A DNA stretch of 64,000 nt from assembly GCF_001665875.1 (NCBI RefSeq), contig NZ_LZTA01000069.1:1-64000 (forward strand), read 5' to 3'. Each line of letters begins with the position of its first letter. The stretch's first letter is position 1. This document shows, piece after piece, positions 18,942-28,266 of the stretch. This DNA is from Mycobacterium sp. 852002-40037_SCH5390672 (GTDB taxonomy: Bacteria > Actinomycetota > Actinomycetes > Mycobacteriales > Mycobacteriaceae). Below the pieces are notes generated by a model. That model did no database searches. It was not told where the DNA came from and saw only the letters and a list, made by a program, of their open reading frames with translations. A program made the position numbers and the translations under genes.

Positions 18942-19050
18942 TGAGTCGGCTCCTCCTCACGCCGCTGCGCGGCCCGCATCGTCACCGACTGGCCTGATGA
19001 GTCGGCTCCTCCTCACGCCGCTGCGCGGCCCGCATCGTCACCGACTGGCC
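18939..19050 (-). repeat. 56-bp tandem repeat, two units, MIRU-like in inverse orientation
   Basis: Two identical 56-bp units begin TGATGAGTCGGCTCCTCCTC at 18939 and 18995. Read on the minus strand each contains GGTGACGATGCGGGCC and then GTGAGGAGGAG, related to the dispersed junction repeats at 13629, 23417 and 26941. The first unit begins with the stop codon of ilvG. The array fills most of the gap before secA2. Confidence 0.9.
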
Positions 19051-19087
19051 TGGGTCTGCGCGGTGGGCCACCGCGTACCGTTGACCT

Positions 19088-21418
19088 GTGCCTAAGACGA
19101 CCCGCGCTCAACCCGGCCGGCTGAGCAGCCGCTTTTGGAAGCTGCTCGGCGCCAGCACCGAAAAGGACCGCAGCCGCTCTCTCACCCAGGTCACCGACTC
19201 GTCGGAGTACGACGACGAGGCGGCCGGTCTGACCGACGAGCAGCTGCGCAAAGCGGCCGGGCTGCTCAACCTGGAGGACCTCGCGGACTCCGAGGACATC
19301 CCGCAGTTCCTCGCCATCGCCCGGGAGGCGGGCGAGCGGGCGACGACCCTGCGTCCATTTGATGTGCAGCTGCTCGGGGCGTTACGCATGCTGGCCGGCG
19401 ACGTGATCGAGATGGCCACCGGTGAGGGCAAGACGCTCGCGGGCGCGATCGCGGCGGCCGGGTACGCGCTGGCCGGACGGCACGTACACGTGGTGACGAT
19501 CAACGACTACCTGGCCCGTCGTGACGCGGAATGGATGGGGCCTGTCATCGAGGCGATGGGGCTGACCGTCGGCTGGATCACCGCCGAATCGACCAGCGAA
19601 GAACGCAGGACCGCATACGGTTGCGATGTCACCTACGCCTCGGTCAACGAGATCGGCTTCGACGTGCTGCGCGATCAGCTGGTGACCGACGTCGCCGACC
19701 TGGTATCGCCCAACCCCGACGTGGCCCTGATCGATGAAGCCGACTCGGTGCTGGTCGACGAGGCGCTGGTGCCACTGGTGCTGGCGGGAACCACCCACCG
19801 GGAGACGCCGCGGCTGGAGATCATCAAGCTGGCCGGCCAGCTGGAGGCCGGCACCGATTACGACACCGACGCCGACAGCCGCAACGTTCATCTGACCGAG
19901 GTAGGTGCCCGCAGGGTCGAGAAGGCGCTCGGCGGGATCGATCTGTACTCCGAGGAACACGTCGTCACCACCCTGACCGAAATCAACGTCGCGCTGCATG
20001 CGCACGTGCTGTTGCAGCGCGACGTGCATTACATCGTCCGCGACGACGCGGTGCACCTGATCAACGCCGCCCGCGGGCGCATCGCGCAGCTGCAGCGCTG
20101 GCCCGATGGCCTGCAGGCCGCGGTCGAGGCCAAGGAGGGCATCGAGACCACCGAAACCGGCGAGGTGCTGGACACCATCACCGTGCAGGCGCTGATCAAC
20201 CGCTACGCGACGGTGTGCGGTATGACCGGCACCGCGCTGGCCGCCGGTGAGCAGCTGCGCCAGTTTTACAAGCTCGGTGTGTCACCGATTCCGCCGAATG
20301 AGCCCAATATTCGTGAAGACGAGTCCGACCGGGTATATATCACCGCTGCGGCCAAGAACGACGCGATCGTCGCCCACATCGCCGAGGTGAACGAAACCGG
20401 GCAGCCGGTGCTGGTCGGCACCCGCGACGTGGCCGAATCCGAGGACCTGCACGAGCGGCTGCTGCGCCGCGGGGTGCCCGCGGTGGTGCTGAACGCGAAG
20501 AACGACGCCGAGGAAGCCCAGGTGATCGCCGAGGCCGGCAAATTCGGCATCGTCACCGTCTCGACACAGATGGCCGGGCGCGGTACCGACATCCGCCTCG
20601 GCGGCTCCGACGAAGCCGACCACGACCGGGTCGCCGAGCTGGGCGGGCTGCACGTGGTCGGAACGGGGCGCCACCACACCCAGCGGCTGGATAACCAGCT
20701 GCGCGGGCGTGCCGGGCGGCAGGGCGATCCGGGGTCATCGGTGTTCTTCTCGAGTTGGGAAGACGACGTGGTGGCGGCCAATCTCGACCACAACAAGTTG
20801 CCGATGGAAACCGACGAGGACGGCCGCATCGTCAGCCCCAAGGCCGCGGGCATGCTCGACCACGCCCAACGTGTGGCCGAGGGCCGCATGCTGGACGTGC
20901 ACGCGAACACCTGGCGCTACAACCAGTTGATCGCGCAGCAGCGCGCCATCATCGTCGATCGACGTAACACGTTGCTGCGCACGCCAACCGCGCGTGAGGA
21001 GCTCGCCGAGCTGGCACCGAAGCGCTACGAGGAGCTGGCCGAGACCGAGGGAATCTCCGAAGAGCGCCTGGAGACGATCTGCCGGCAGATCATGCTTTAT
21101 CACCTCGATCGCGGCTGGGCCGACCATCTGGCGTATCTGGCCGACATCCGCGAAAGCATCCATCTGCGGGCGCTGGGCCGGCAAAACCCGCTGGACGAGT
21201 TTCACCGTCTGGCGGTCGACGCCTTCGCGTCGCTGGCCGCGGACGCCATCGAAGCGGCTCAGCAGACGTTCGAAACCGCGAACATCCTCGAAGAGGAGCC
21301 CGGACTGGACCTCTCCAAGCTGGCGCGGCCGACGTCGACGTGGACATACATGGTCAACGACAACCCGCTGTCGGACGACACGCTGTCGACCCTGAGCCTG
21401 CCCGGGGTTTTCCGCTGA
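19088..21418 (+). CDS. secA2: Accessory Sec ATPase SecA2
   Basis: A 776-aa ATPase that powers export of a limited set of proteins in mycobacteria, many without classical signals. Walker A GEGKT is in [18 protein letters not shown] (about residues 108-125) and Walker [15 protein letters not shown] at about 214. The preprotein cross-linking domain and the helicase-like motif [12 protein letters not shown] are present. The zinc-binding C-terminal tail of SecA1 is missing, as is usual for SecA2. The protein is somewhat shorter than the 808 aa annotated for M. tuberculosis. The start is GTG 19088 ([12 protein letters not shown]). The gene is followed by pgsA2 as in M. tuberculosis. Confidence 0.95.
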   Translation: MPKTTRAQPGRLSSRFWKLLGASTEKDRSRSLTQVTDSSEYDDEAAGLTDEQLRKAAGLLNLEDLADSEDIPQFLAIAREAGERATTLRPFDVQLLGALRMLAGDVIEMATGEGKTLAGAIAAAGYALAGRHVHVVTINDYLARRDAEWMGPVIEAMGLTVGWITAESTSEERRTAYGCDVTYASVNEIGFDVLRDQLVTDVADLVSPNPDVALIDEADSVLVDEALVPLVLAGTTHRETPRLEIIKLAGQLEAGTDYDTDADSRNVHLTEVGARRVEKALGGIDLYSEEHVVTTLTEINVALHAHVLLQRDVHYIVRDDAVHLINAARGRIAQLQRWPDGLQAAVEAKEGIETTETGEVLDTITVQALINRYATVCGMTGTALAAGEQLRQFYKLGVSPIPPNEPNIREDESDRVYITAAAKNDAIVAHIAEVNETGQPVLVGTRDVAESEDLHERLLRRGVPAVVLNAKNDAEEAQVIAEAGKFGIVTVSTQMAGRGTDIRLGGSDEADHDRVAELGGLHVVGTGRHHTQRLDNQLRGRAGRQGDPGSSVFFSSWEDDVVAANLDHNKLPMETDEDGRIVSPKAAGMLDHAQRVAEGRMLDVHANTWRYNQLIAQQRAIIVDRRNTLLRTPTAREELAELAPKRYEELAETEGISEERLETICRQIMLYHLDRGWADHLAYLADIRESIHLRALGRQNPLDEFHRLAVDAFASLAADAIEAAQQTFETANILEEEPGLDLSKLARPTSTWTYMVNDNPLSDDTLSTLSLPGVFR

Positions 21419-21477
21419 GCTGAGTTGCGCAGTGTGCGGCCAGCCGCGTGTTCGGTGTTCGGCTAAGGTCACGGCTC

Positions 21478-22107
21478 ATGGAGCCGGTGCTTCCGCCCAA
21501 TCGGGTGCTGACGGTGCCCAACGTGCTCAGCGCTGTCCGCCTGGCGCTGATCCCGGTCTTCGTCTACGCCCTACTGGTCTCGCACGCCAACGGGTGGGCG
21601 GTCGCGATTCTGATGTTCAGCGGCGCTTCGGATTGGGCCGACGGCAAGATCGCCCGGCTGCTGAATCAGTCCTCGCGGCTCGGTGTGCTCCTCGACCCGG
21701 CGGTCGACCGCCTCTACATGGTGGCGGTGCCGATCGTGCTGGCGTTCAGCGGGATCGTGCCCTGGTGGTTCGTCGTGGTCCTGCTCGCGCGCGATGGTCT
21801 GCTCGCTGCGACGCTGCCGCTGCTGTGGAGTCGCGGGCTGTCGGCGCTGCCGGTGACCTACATCGGCAAGGCGGCGACGTTCGCCCTGATGTCCGGCTTT
21901 CCGCTGGTGCTGCTGGGCACGTGGGACGCGCTGTGGAGCCGCGTGATCGGGGCCTGCGGATGGGCCTTCCTGATCTGGGGCATGTATGCCTACCTGTGGG
22001 CGTTCGTGCAGTACGCGGTGCAGATGATTCTCGTGTTGCGACGCATGCCCAAGGTCGATCGCGGTTCTCGTCCGTCGGCCGCGGCGAAGGTGGCTGACCA
22101 TGGCTGA
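21478..22107 (+). CDS. pgsA2: CDP-alcohol phosphatidyltransferase PgsA2
   Basis: A 209-aa integral membrane enzyme of phospholipid head-group transfer. The family motif D-x2-DG-x2-AR-x8-G-x3-D-x3-D is complete in [11 protein letters not shown]...GVLLDPAVD (about residues 52-74). Five or six membrane helices surround it. The exact acceptor (glycerol phosphate or another alcohol) is unsettled for PgsA2. ATG 21478 ([15 protein letters not shown]) is chosen by homology; an upstream in-frame start at 21448 would add MFGVRLRSRL. The 3' end overlaps the next gene by eight bases, so they are translationally linked. Confidence 0.92.
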   Translation: MEPVLPPNRVLTVPNVLSAVRLALIPVFVYALLVSHANGWAVAILMFSGASDWADGKIARLLNQSSRLGVLLDPAVDRLYMVAVPIVLAFSGIVPWWFVVVLLARDGLLAATLPLLWSRGLSALPVTYIGKAATFALMSGFPLVLLGTWDALWSRVIGACGWAFLIWGMYAYLWAFVQYAVQMILVLRRMPKVDRGSRPSAAAKVADHG

Positions 22108-23026
22108 TACGGATCGACTGCTCGGCGGCTACGACCCCAATGCCGGCCACGGCGCGCATGTGGCATCGCGGCCGAAACGCATTCCGGTGCCCTCACTGTT
22201 GCGCGCCCTGCTGTCCGAGCATCTCGATCCCGGCTACGCGGCGGCGGCGGCCAGGCGTAGCGCCCCCGACGTACCGCGCAGCGGACGCCAACGTGTGTTC
22301 GGTTGGCTCTGGCAGGCGTTGGCGGCGCTGCTGATCGCAACGGTGTTCGCCGCCGCGGTCGCGCAGGCCCGCTCGGTGGCCCCCGGAGTGCGGACCGCCC
22401 AGCAGCTGCTGTTGGGCAATGTGCGGTCGGCCGAAGGCTCTGCGGGCAAGCTGAGTCAACGGCGCAGCGACCTGGCGACACGAGTCGACGATGTGCAGCG
22501 CCACGACCTGGCCGACAACGCCGAGGGACAGCGGCTGTTGAAACGCCTCGACGCGCTCAGCCTCGCCGCGGCCAGCACGGCGATCATCGGGCCCGGCTTG
22601 AAGGTGACCGTGACCGATCCCGGTGCCAGCCCGAATCTTTCCGACGTGTCCAAGCAGCGGGTCAGCGGGAGCAGACAGATCATCCTGGACCGCGATTTGC
22701 AGTTACTGGTCAACTCGTTGTGGGCGAGCGGTGCCGAGGCCATATCCGTCGGTGGCGTGCGGATCGGGCCGAACGTGACCATTCGGCAGGCCGGTGGCGC
22801 GATCCTGGTCGACAACAATCCGACCAGCAGCCCGTACACGGTCCTGGTGATCGGGCCGCCGCGGGCGATGCGCGACGTCTTCGACAACAGCCCCGGCATG
22901 CAGCGACTGCGGCTGCTGCAGATCTCCTACGGTGTCGTGGTTACGGTGGACGCCGCCGACGGACTGACGCTGCCTGCCGGATCGGTCCGGGACGTCAAGT
23001 TCGCCAAGCAGATTGGGCCACAGTGA
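22100..23026 (+). CDS. DUF881 membrane protein (Rv1823-like)
   Basis: A 308-aa protein with one N-terminal membrane helix (about residues 73-92, [20 protein letters not shown]). A predicted helical coiled segment follows, then the DUF881 domain containing [26 protein letters not shown] and the end [12 protein letters not shown]. The topology suggests an outside-facing domain. Function unknown. It overlaps pgsA2 and heads a conserved cluster with a DUF1290 protein and a second DUF881 protein. Confidence 0.88.
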   Translation: MADTDRLLGGYDPNAGHGAHVASRPKRIPVPSLLRALLSEHLDPGYAAAAARRSAPDVPRSGRQRVFGWLWQALAALLIATVFAAAVAQARSVAPGVRTAQQLLLGNVRSAEGSAGKLSQRRSDLATRVDDVQRHDLADNAEGQRLLKRLDALSLAAASTAIIGPGLKVTVTDPGASPNLSDVSKQRVSGSRQIILDRDLQLLVNSLWASGAEAISVGGVRIGPNVTIRQAGGAILVDNNPTSSPYTVLVIGPPRAMRDVFDNSPGMQRLRLLQISYGVVVTVDAADGLTLPAGSVRDVKFAKQIGPQ

Positions 23027-23081
23027 GAAAAGTCCCGAACAGACAGGTTCCCCTGTGCGAGACGCGGGCGGGAAACCAAGC

Positions 23082-23414
23082 ATGATCGGCATCGCAGCGC
23101 TGGCGATCGGTATCGTGCTCGGCCTGGTTTTCCACCCCGCGGTGCCAGAAGTGGTCCAGCCCTATCTACCGATCGCGGTGGTCGCGGCGCTGGACGCGGT
23201 ATTCGGCGGGTTGCGTGCATATCTGGAACGGATCTTCGACCCGAAGGTCTTCGTGATTTCGTTCGTGTTCAACGTCTTCGTGGCCGCCCTGATCGTCTAT
23301 GTCGGCGACCAATTGGGCGTGGGCACGCAGTTGTCCACGGCCATCATCGTCGTGCTGGGTATACGCATCTTCGGGAATGCCGCCGCGCTGCGCCGCAGGC
23401 TGTTCGGGGCGTGA
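23082..23414 (+). CDS. Small basic membrane protein, DUF1290 (Rv1824-like)
   Basis: A 110-aa membrane protein with three hydrophobic segments and the family sequence AALDAVFGGLRAYLERIFDPKVF. It is related to the Bacillus Sbp (small basic protein) found near ftsZ; the function is not known. ATG 23082 starts directly at the first membrane helix (MIGIAALAIG). GTG 23055 in the same frame would add nine residues and give a length nearer to the M. tuberculosis annotation. It lies between the two DUF881 genes. Confidence 0.85.
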   Translation: MIGIAALAIGIVLGLVFHPAVPEVVQPYLPIAVVAALDAVFGGLRAYLERIFDPKVFVISFVFNVFVAALIVYVGDQLGVGTQLSTAIIVVLGIRIFGNAAALRRRLFGA

Positions 23415-23416
23415 CC

Positions 23417-23460
23417 CGCGCGGGCGACGATGCAGAGCGAAGCGATGAGGAGCGGCGCCA
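23417..23460 (+). repeat. Dispersed junction repeat, copy 2 (MIRU-like)
   Basis: GCGCGGGCGACGATGCAGAG followed by CGAAGCGATGAGGAGCGGCGCC, nearly identical to the copy at 13629. It lies just after the stop codon of the DUF1290 gene and inside the open frame leading into the next DUF881 gene. Confidence 0.7.
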
Positions 23461-23479
23461 TGGCCCAATTGAGGTCAAC

Positions 23480-24376
23480 GTGAGCGAGGGTCCGGAAGAT
23501 CGCGCCGACGGTCAACGAGCCGCCGGCCAAAGTGGTGACGGCCCAACCGGGCCCGCTCACCCCGATGCCGATGCGACGCCCGAACAGGGTGCGCCGCGCG
23601 GCCGCCATGAATTGGCGGCGAAAGGCCCCCGTCCAGAAATCGGACCGGTGCACCGCACCGGGCTATCCGGGATGGTGCGCGGCGGTCGGTCCCGGATAAC
23701 GTTCGGAACGCTGGCCGCCATGCTGTGCCTGCTGCTCGGGCTCGCCATCGTCACGCAAGTCCGCCAGACCGAGTCGGGTGACTCGCTGGAAACGGCCCGC
23801 CCCGCAGACCTGTTGGTGCTGCTGGATTCCTTGCGACAGCGCGAAGGCACGCTCAACACCGAGGTGAACGAGCTACAGAACACGCTGAATTCATTGCAGG
23901 CGTCGGGAAACAACGACCAGGCCGCGATCCAGTCCGCGCAATCTAGGCTGGCGGCCCTGTCCATCCTGGTCGGGGCGGTCGGCGCCACCGGCCCCGGCGT
24001 CACCGTCACGATCGATGACCCCGGACCCGGGGTTTCGCCCGAGGCGATGCTCGACGTGATCAACGAGTTGCGTGCCGCCGGCGCCGAGGCGATCGAAGTG
24101 AACGACGCACACCAATCGGTGCGAGTGGGTGTCGACACCTGGGTGGTGGGTATGCCTGGGTCGCTGATCATCGACTCCAAAACACTGTCGCCGTCGTATT
24201 CGATTCTGGCGATTGGCGATCCGCCCACTCTTGCCGCGGCCATGAACATTCCCGGCGGCGCTGAGGACGCCGTCAAGCGCGTCGGTGCACGAATGTCGGT
24301 CCAGCAGGCCGACCGAGTGGACGTGACCACCTTGCGGCAACCAAAACCGCACCAATACGCTCAGCCCGTCAAGTGA
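23480..24376 (+). CDS. Second DUF881 membrane protein (Rv1825-like)
   Basis: A 298-aa paralogue in architecture of the protein at 22100: a charged, disordered N-terminus, one membrane helix ([20 protein letters not shown]), a coiled-coil stretch ([20 protein letters not shown]) and a DUF881 domain ([29 protein letters not shown]). GTG 23480 gives a length close to Rv1825 (292 aa). The frame is also open from GTG 23411, which overlaps the previous stop, but those first codons are the junction repeat. Paired DUF881 proteins around a DUF1290 protein suggest an envelope complex; that is inference. Confidence 0.87.
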   Translation: MSEGPEDRADGQRAAGQSGDGPTGPAHPDADATPEQGAPRGRHELAAKGPRPEIGPVHRTGLSGMVRGGRSRITFGTLAAMLCLLLGLAIVTQVRQTESGDSLETARPADLLVLLDSLRQREGTLNTEVNELQNTLNSLQASGNNDQAAIQSAQSRLAALSILVGAVGATGPGVTVTIDDPGPGVSPEAMLDVINELRAAGAEAIEVNDAHQSVRVGVDTWVVGMPGSLIIDSKTLSPSYSILAIGDPPTLAAAMNIPGGAEDAVKRVGARMSVQQADRVDVTTLRQPKPHQYAQPVK

Positions 24377-24404
24377 GCACGATCCGAACAGAACAGGAAC
24401 ACTC

Positions 24405-24803
24405 GTGAGTGATATCCCACCCGATCTGCGCTACACCGCCGAACATGAATGGGTTCGTCGAAGTGGGGATGACACCGTGCGAGTGGGCATCACCGATTTT
24501 GCGCAGTCGGCGTTGGGCGATGTGGTTTTCGTCCAGCTGCCCGACGTGGGCACCGAGCTGAACGCGGGCGAATCCTTCGGTGAAGTCGAATCCACGAAAT
24601 CGGTGTCCGACTTGTATGCCCCGGTGTCGGGCAAAGTCTCAGCGGTCAACACCGATCTGGACGGCAGCCCGCAATTGGTGAACTCCGACCCATACGGGGC
24701 CGGTTGGTTGCTGGATGTGCAGGTATCCGAGGTCGACGATTTGGAGTCAGCCATTTCTTCGCTGCTCGACGCTGAGACCTACCGCGGAACGCTCACCGAA
24801 TGA
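24405..24803 (+). CDS. gcvH: Glycine cleavage system H protein
   Basis: A 132-aa lipoyl carrier that shuttles the aminomethyl group between the P, T and L proteins of glycine cleavage. The start [10 protein letters not shown] is typical, and the lipoylated lysine is K65 in [15 protein letters not shown]. It starts at GTG 24405, 28 bases after the DUF881 gene, and may share its transcript. The partner gcvB (P protein) lies 3.5 kb downstream behind a glycine riboswitch; no riboswitch is seen before gcvH itself. Confidence 0.96.
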   Translation: MSDIPPDLRYTAEHEWVRRSGDDTVRVGITDFAQSALGDVVFVQLPDVGTELNAGESFGEVESTKSVSDLYAPVSGKVSAVNTDLDGSPQLVNSDPYGAGWLLDVQVSEVDDLESAISSLLDAETYRGTLTE

Positions 24804-25100
24804 CGATTGCTAGTGTCCCTGCAGCCCCGCACCGCCGGCGAGCGGTGGGGCCAGGGTACGGGGGAGTCGAAGTTTCGGGATCGTCAGGTGGTGGGCGCAT
24901 TGCAGGCTGGTGCGCGGTACCGTCGACACATCGACCTTTGAACACCTTTGAAGACCTTCGAAGATCGCTGAAAGACACGTGACGGACATATTGAACGTAC
25001 GAGAAGGCAGTAATCGGCATACCGGGCAAAGAAACCTGGTGCGAAAGCCGGCCGAGCGGCCCGGACAGACAACGCCACAGCAGCCAGTGAGGAGCAGCGC
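24804..25100 (+). other. Intergenic region before garA
   Basis: About 300 bases without a gene. It contains short direct repeats around 24940-24965 (ACCTTTGAA twice, then ACCTTCGAA). The 12-base string CGTGACGGACAT occurs at 24979 and again at the garA start (25100), the first followed by no open frame of any length. This region probably holds the garA promoter. Confidence 0.5.
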
Positions 25101-25583
25101 GTGACGGACATGGACTCAGGCAATCAGCAAGACCAGAATTCGGACGAAGTCACGGTAGAGACGACTTCCGTGTTCCGTGCCGATTTCCTCAACGAGCTGG
25201 ACGCTCCCGCACAAGCGGGAACCGAGAGTGCGGTGTCCGGAGTCGAAGGACTCCCGGCCGGCTCGGCGTTGTTGGTCGTCAAACGGGGACCGAATGCGGG
25301 CTCGCGGTTTTTGCTGGATCAGGCCACCACGTCCGCCGGCCGGCACCCCGACAGCGACATTTTTCTCGACGACGTAACCGTCAGCCGTCGGCACGCCGAA
25401 TTCAGGTTGGAAAACAACGAATTCAGCGTGGTCGACGTTGGTAGTCTCAACGGCACTTACGTCAACCGTGAGCCCGTGGACTCCGCGGTGCTTGCCAACG
25501 GTGACGAAGTGCAGATCGGTAAGTTCCGCTTGGTGTTCCTGACCGGACCCAAGCAGGGTGAGGATGGAGGATCTTCAGGCTAG
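25101..25583 (+). CDS. garA: FHA-domain regulator GarA
   Basis: A 160-aa switch protein that inhibits 2-oxoglutarate dehydrogenase (KGD) and NAD-glutamate dehydrogenase and activates glutamate synthase in its unphosphorylated form. The N-terminal tail keeps the kinase motif ETTSVF with T21 and T22, the residues phosphorylated by PknG and PknB in M. tuberculosis. The FHA domain (about 55-145) has [19 protein letters not shown] and SLNGTYVN. The start is GTG 25101 after GAGGAG. The stop overlaps the GTG of the next gene by one base. Confidence 0.96.
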   Translation: MTDMDSGNQQDQNSDEVTVETTSVFRADFLNELDAPAQAGTESAVSGVEGLPAGSALLVVKRGPNAGSRFLLDQATTSAGRHPDSDIFLDDVTVSRRHAEFRLENNEFSVVDVGSLNGTYVNREPVDSAVLANGDEVQIGKFRLVFLTGPKQGEDGGSSG

Positions 25584-26338
25584 TGAGCGCACCCGATAGC
25601 TCGGCACTGGCCGGGATGTCGATCGGGGCGGTCTTGGAATTGTTGAGGCCGGACTTCCCCGATGTCACCATCTCCAAGATCCGCTTCTTGGAGGCCGAGG
25701 GACTGGTGACGCCGCAGCGGGCCGCGTCGGGGTATCGAAGGTTCACCGCATATGACTGCGCGCGCTTGCGGTTCATCCTTACTGCGCAACGTGATCACTA
25801 CCTGCCTCTGAAGGTCATCAGGGCCCAACTGGACGCCCAACCCGACGGCGAGTTGCCACCGGTCAAAACGTCCTACTCCGTCCCGCGGTTGGTGTCCGTG
25901 GCGGGAACCGGGGAAGCCGGCGCCGGGATGGACGCGGGCTCCGACACGTCGGCGGTGGCCCCCACCCACGTCCGGCTGAGCCGCGAAGAATTGCTGCAGC
26001 GCGCGGGCGTGGATGACGAGCTGCTGACTGCGCTACTCAGGGCCGGGGTCATCACGACCGGGCCCGGCGGTTTTTTCGACGAGCACGCCGTCGTCATCCT
26101 GCAATGCGCGCGAGCGCTGTCGGACTACGGTGTCGAGCCGCGGCATTTGCGCGCTTTCCGCTCGGCCGCCGACCGGCAATCGGATCTGATCGCCCAAATC
26201 GCCGGGCCGATAGTCAAAGCCGGCAAGGCCGGGGCGCGCGATCGCGCCGACGATTTGGCGCGCGAAGTCGCGGCGCTCGCCATCACGTTGCACACGTCGT
26301 TGATCAAAGCCGCCGTTCGCGACGTTCTGGATCGCTGA
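25583..26338 (+). CDS. MerR-family transcriptional regulator (Rv1828-like)
   Basis: A 251-aa DNA-binding protein. The winged-helix MerR domain is at about residues 10-80 ([40 protein letters not shown]). A C-terminal helical region of about 110 residues follows, with no obvious metal-binding cysteines, so the effector is not a simple metal. It is coupled to garA by a one-base stop/start overlap (TAGTG) and is likely in its operon. Confidence 0.9.
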   Translation: MSAPDSSALAGMSIGAVLELLRPDFPDVTISKIRFLEAEGLVTPQRAASGYRRFTAYDCARLRFILTAQRDHYLPLKVIRAQLDAQPDGELPPVKTSYSVPRLVSVAGTGEAGAGMDAGSDTSAVAPTHVRLSREELLQRAGVDDELLTALLRAGVITTGPGGFFDEHAVVILQCARALSDYGVEPRHLRAFRSAADRQSDLIAQIAGPIVKAGKAGARDRADDLAREVAALAITLHTSLIKAAVRDVLDR

Positions 26339-26450
26339 GGACTAGACTTCGGTCGACAGCTTGGTTTTCGGCGGTAGGACGGATTTTTGACCTCGCCGTC
26401 CCTGGCGAGCACCAATCCGACCGGCGCCATAATGCGGAGGGCAGACACAA

Positions 26451-26945
26451 ATGGGTGAAGTTCGTGTTGTCGGCATTCGCGTAGAGCAGCCGCAGAACCA
26501 GCCGGTGTTGTTGCTGCGCGAAACCAACGGTGACCGTTACCTTCCGATCTGGATCGGCCAGTCCGAGGCTGCCGCCATCGCACTCGAGCAGCAAGGCGTC
26601 GAGCCTCCTCGCCCGTTGACGCACGACTTGATCAGGGATGTTATTGCCGCGCTTGGGCATTCGCTGAAAGAAGTGCGGATCGTCGATCTGCAAGAGGGCA
26701 CTTTCTACGCTGACCTGGTGTTCGACCGCAACATCACGGTGTCGGCCCGTCCCTCGGACTCCGTGGCGATCGCGCTGCGCGTCGGCGTTCCCATCTACGT
26801 CGAGGAAGGCGTGCTCGCCCAGGCCGGCCTGCTGATCCCCGACGAGAGCGACGAGGAAGGCGGCAGCGTCGTCCGAGAGGACGAAGTGGAGAAGTTCAAA
26901 GAATTTCTCGACAGTGTGTCGCCGGACGACTTCAAGGCCACCTAG
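26451..26945 (+). CDS. DUF151 bifunctional-nuclease-family protein (Rv1829-like)
   Basis: A 164-aa protein of the DUF151/BFN family, members of which have nuclease activity in plants and bacteria. Conserved blocks are LLLRETNGDRYLPIWIGQSE, AAAIALEQQGV, RPLTHDLI and RPSDSVAIALRVGVPIYVEE, which together are diagnostic. It lies between two MerR-type regulators, as in M. tuberculosis. The start is ATG 26451 with GGAGGG upstream. Physiological substrate unknown. Confidence 0.92.
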   Translation: MGEVRVVGIRVEQPQNQPVLLLRETNGDRYLPIWIGQSEAAAIALEQQGVEPPRPLTHDLIRDVIAALGHSLKEVRIVDLQEGTFYADLVFDRNITVSARPSDSVAIALRVGVPIYVEEGVLAQAGLLIPDESDEEGGSVVREDEVEKFKEFLDSVSPDDFKAT

Positions 26946-27026
26946 CCCGCCGACGATGCGGCCCGCGCAGCGGGGGGTTGAGGAGGCGGGCAATCCGGCC
27001 TAGCCCGCCGACGATGCGGCCCGCGC
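26941..27026 (+). repeat. 28-bp direct repeat, 58 bp apart, MIRU-related
   Basis: CCTAGCCCGCCGACGATGCG with eight further identical bases (GCCCGCGC) occurs at 26941-26968 and 26999-27026. The first copy contains the stop codon of the DUF151 gene. Between the copies lies GTTGAGGAGGCGG, so the unit resembles the dispersed junction repeats elsewhere in the window. The rest of the gap up to 27301 has no gene. Confidence 0.8.
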
Positions 27027-27301
27027 CCGGCTGCTACCAGCAATTGGGAACGGCGGGTCGGCGGCTGGTTTAGCCTGAAAGGCGACATCACGGATGCATC
27101 TCAAACAACACGTGATGTCGACACGCTGGCGGATAGCTCGCCCACTTGGCCCCGCGGCGGCCATACTTTGATCGCGACTACAGGCGCGGCGGCTATCAGA
27201 GGGCGTAAGCTCTACTAGCACTCGGGCTTGAGCAAACGTGGCTGCGATGCAGCCTTCAGATGCAGCTAACGACGAGAGCGCGATCGCGGAGAGGAACCAC
27301 C

Positions 27302-27931
27302 GTGAGCGAGCAGCCACGCCAAGAGCAGCTCAACCTAGCTGACAGCGGTAGTCCGGCGGCCAGTGACCGAAGCGTCACCGTAGCCAGCGCACCCGTGCAG
27401 CCCGGCCTTTTTCCGGACGACTCCGTGCCCGACGAGCTTGTCGGTTACCGCGGCCCGAGTGCCTGCCAGATCGCCGGAATCACGTACCGACAGCTGGACT
27501 ACTGGGCACGCACCTCACTGGTCGTCCCGTCGATCCGTAGCGCGGCGGGCTCCGGCAGCCAGCGGCTCTACTCGTTCAAGGACATCCTGGTCCTCAAGAT
27601 CGTCAAGCGATTGTTGGACACCGGCATCTCGTTGCACAACATCCGCGTCGCGGTCGATCATCTGCGTCAGCGCGGGGTCCAGGACCTGGCCAACATCACC
27701 CTGTTCTCCGACGGCACCACCGTTTATGAGTGCACATCGGCCGAAGAGGTCGTCGACCTGCTGCAGGGCGGGCAGGGCGTCTTCGGCATCGCCGTGTCCG
27801 GCGCCATGCGCGAGCTGACCGGCGTCATCGCGGACTTCCCCGGCGAGCGGGCCGACGGCGGCGAATCTATCGCCGAGCCCGAGGACGAGCTGGCGTCCCG
27901 GCGCAAGCACCGCGACCGCAAGATCGGCTGA
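27302..27931 (+). CDS. resR: MerR-family regulator ResR (Rv1830-like)
   Basis: A 209-aa regulator. After a disordered N-terminus comes a MerR domain ([40 protein letters not shown]) and a C-terminal domain with [20 protein letters not shown]. Rv1830 variants in clinical M. tuberculosis alter recovery after drug exposure (named resR for resilience); that is literature knowledge. GTG 27302 follows GAGAGG at a spacing of eight; an in-frame ATG at 27260 would add 14 residues. It lies upstream of the riboswitch-gcvB unit. Confidence 0.9.
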   Translation: MSEQPRQEQLNLADSGSPAASDRSVTVASAPVQPGLFPDDSVPDELVGYRGPSACQIAGITYRQLDYWARTSLVVPSIRSAAGSGSQRLYSFKDILVLKIVKRLLDTGISLHNIRVAVDHLRQRGVQDLANITLFSDGTTVYECTSAEEVVDLLQGGQGVFGIAVSGAMRELTGVIADFPGERADGGESIAEPEDELASRRKHRDRKIG

Positions 27932-27974
27932 CGGCGCGCCTTCACGACACGCGACGGCGCGCTTCACGCGCCCG

Positions 27975-27980
27975 AGTAAA
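27975..27980 (+). promoter_or_regulatory. Putative -10 element of the riboswitch-gcvB transcript
   Basis: TAAACT matches the TANNNT consensus and lies about 20 bases before the first aptamer of the glycine riboswitch, as expected for the promoter of a riboswitch leader. Confidence 0.5.
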
Positions 27981-28000
27981 CTGGGCTGCGCATCGCATTC

Positions 28001-28214
28001 GTGCGGGAGAGTTCGTGGCTGCCAGTCACGGACGCCGAAGGAGCAACACCTCTCCGTCAACCTCTCAGGCACCCGGACCGCGCGACATCATGATGCCTCT
28101 GGAAAGCGGTGCGGACCCGTGGGGTCCGCGCCCGCCGATGGGGAAAGGCGCTCAGACAGCATCGGGCGCCGAATCTCTCAGGCGCCCGGCGAACGGGTGA
28201 AGACAGAGGGAGAG
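28001..28214 (+). ncRNA. Tandem glycine riboswitch upstream of gcvB
   Basis: Two aptamer-like units in a row. Unit 1 (about 28001-28112) has the core strings CGGGAGAG, GCCGAAGGAGCAA, CCTCTCAGGCACCCGGACCG and CTCTGGAAAGC. Unit 2 (about 28120-28212) has CCGAATCTCTCAGGCGCCC, GAACGGGTGAAGACAGAGGG. These are conserved sequence blocks of glycine aptamers. Glycine binding in such leaders usually turns on glycine cleavage genes, which fits gcvB starting 52 bases downstream. A hairpin CAGAGG/CCTCTG at about 28204-28230 may be part of the expression platform. Rv1831, annotated at this place in M. tuberculosis, overlaps the same element and has no credible reading frame here. Confidence 0.93.
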
Positions 28215-28266
28215 GGCCGTTAGTCCTCTGCCTTGATATGTCTTCGTCGCCTACTCAGGAGTTCCC

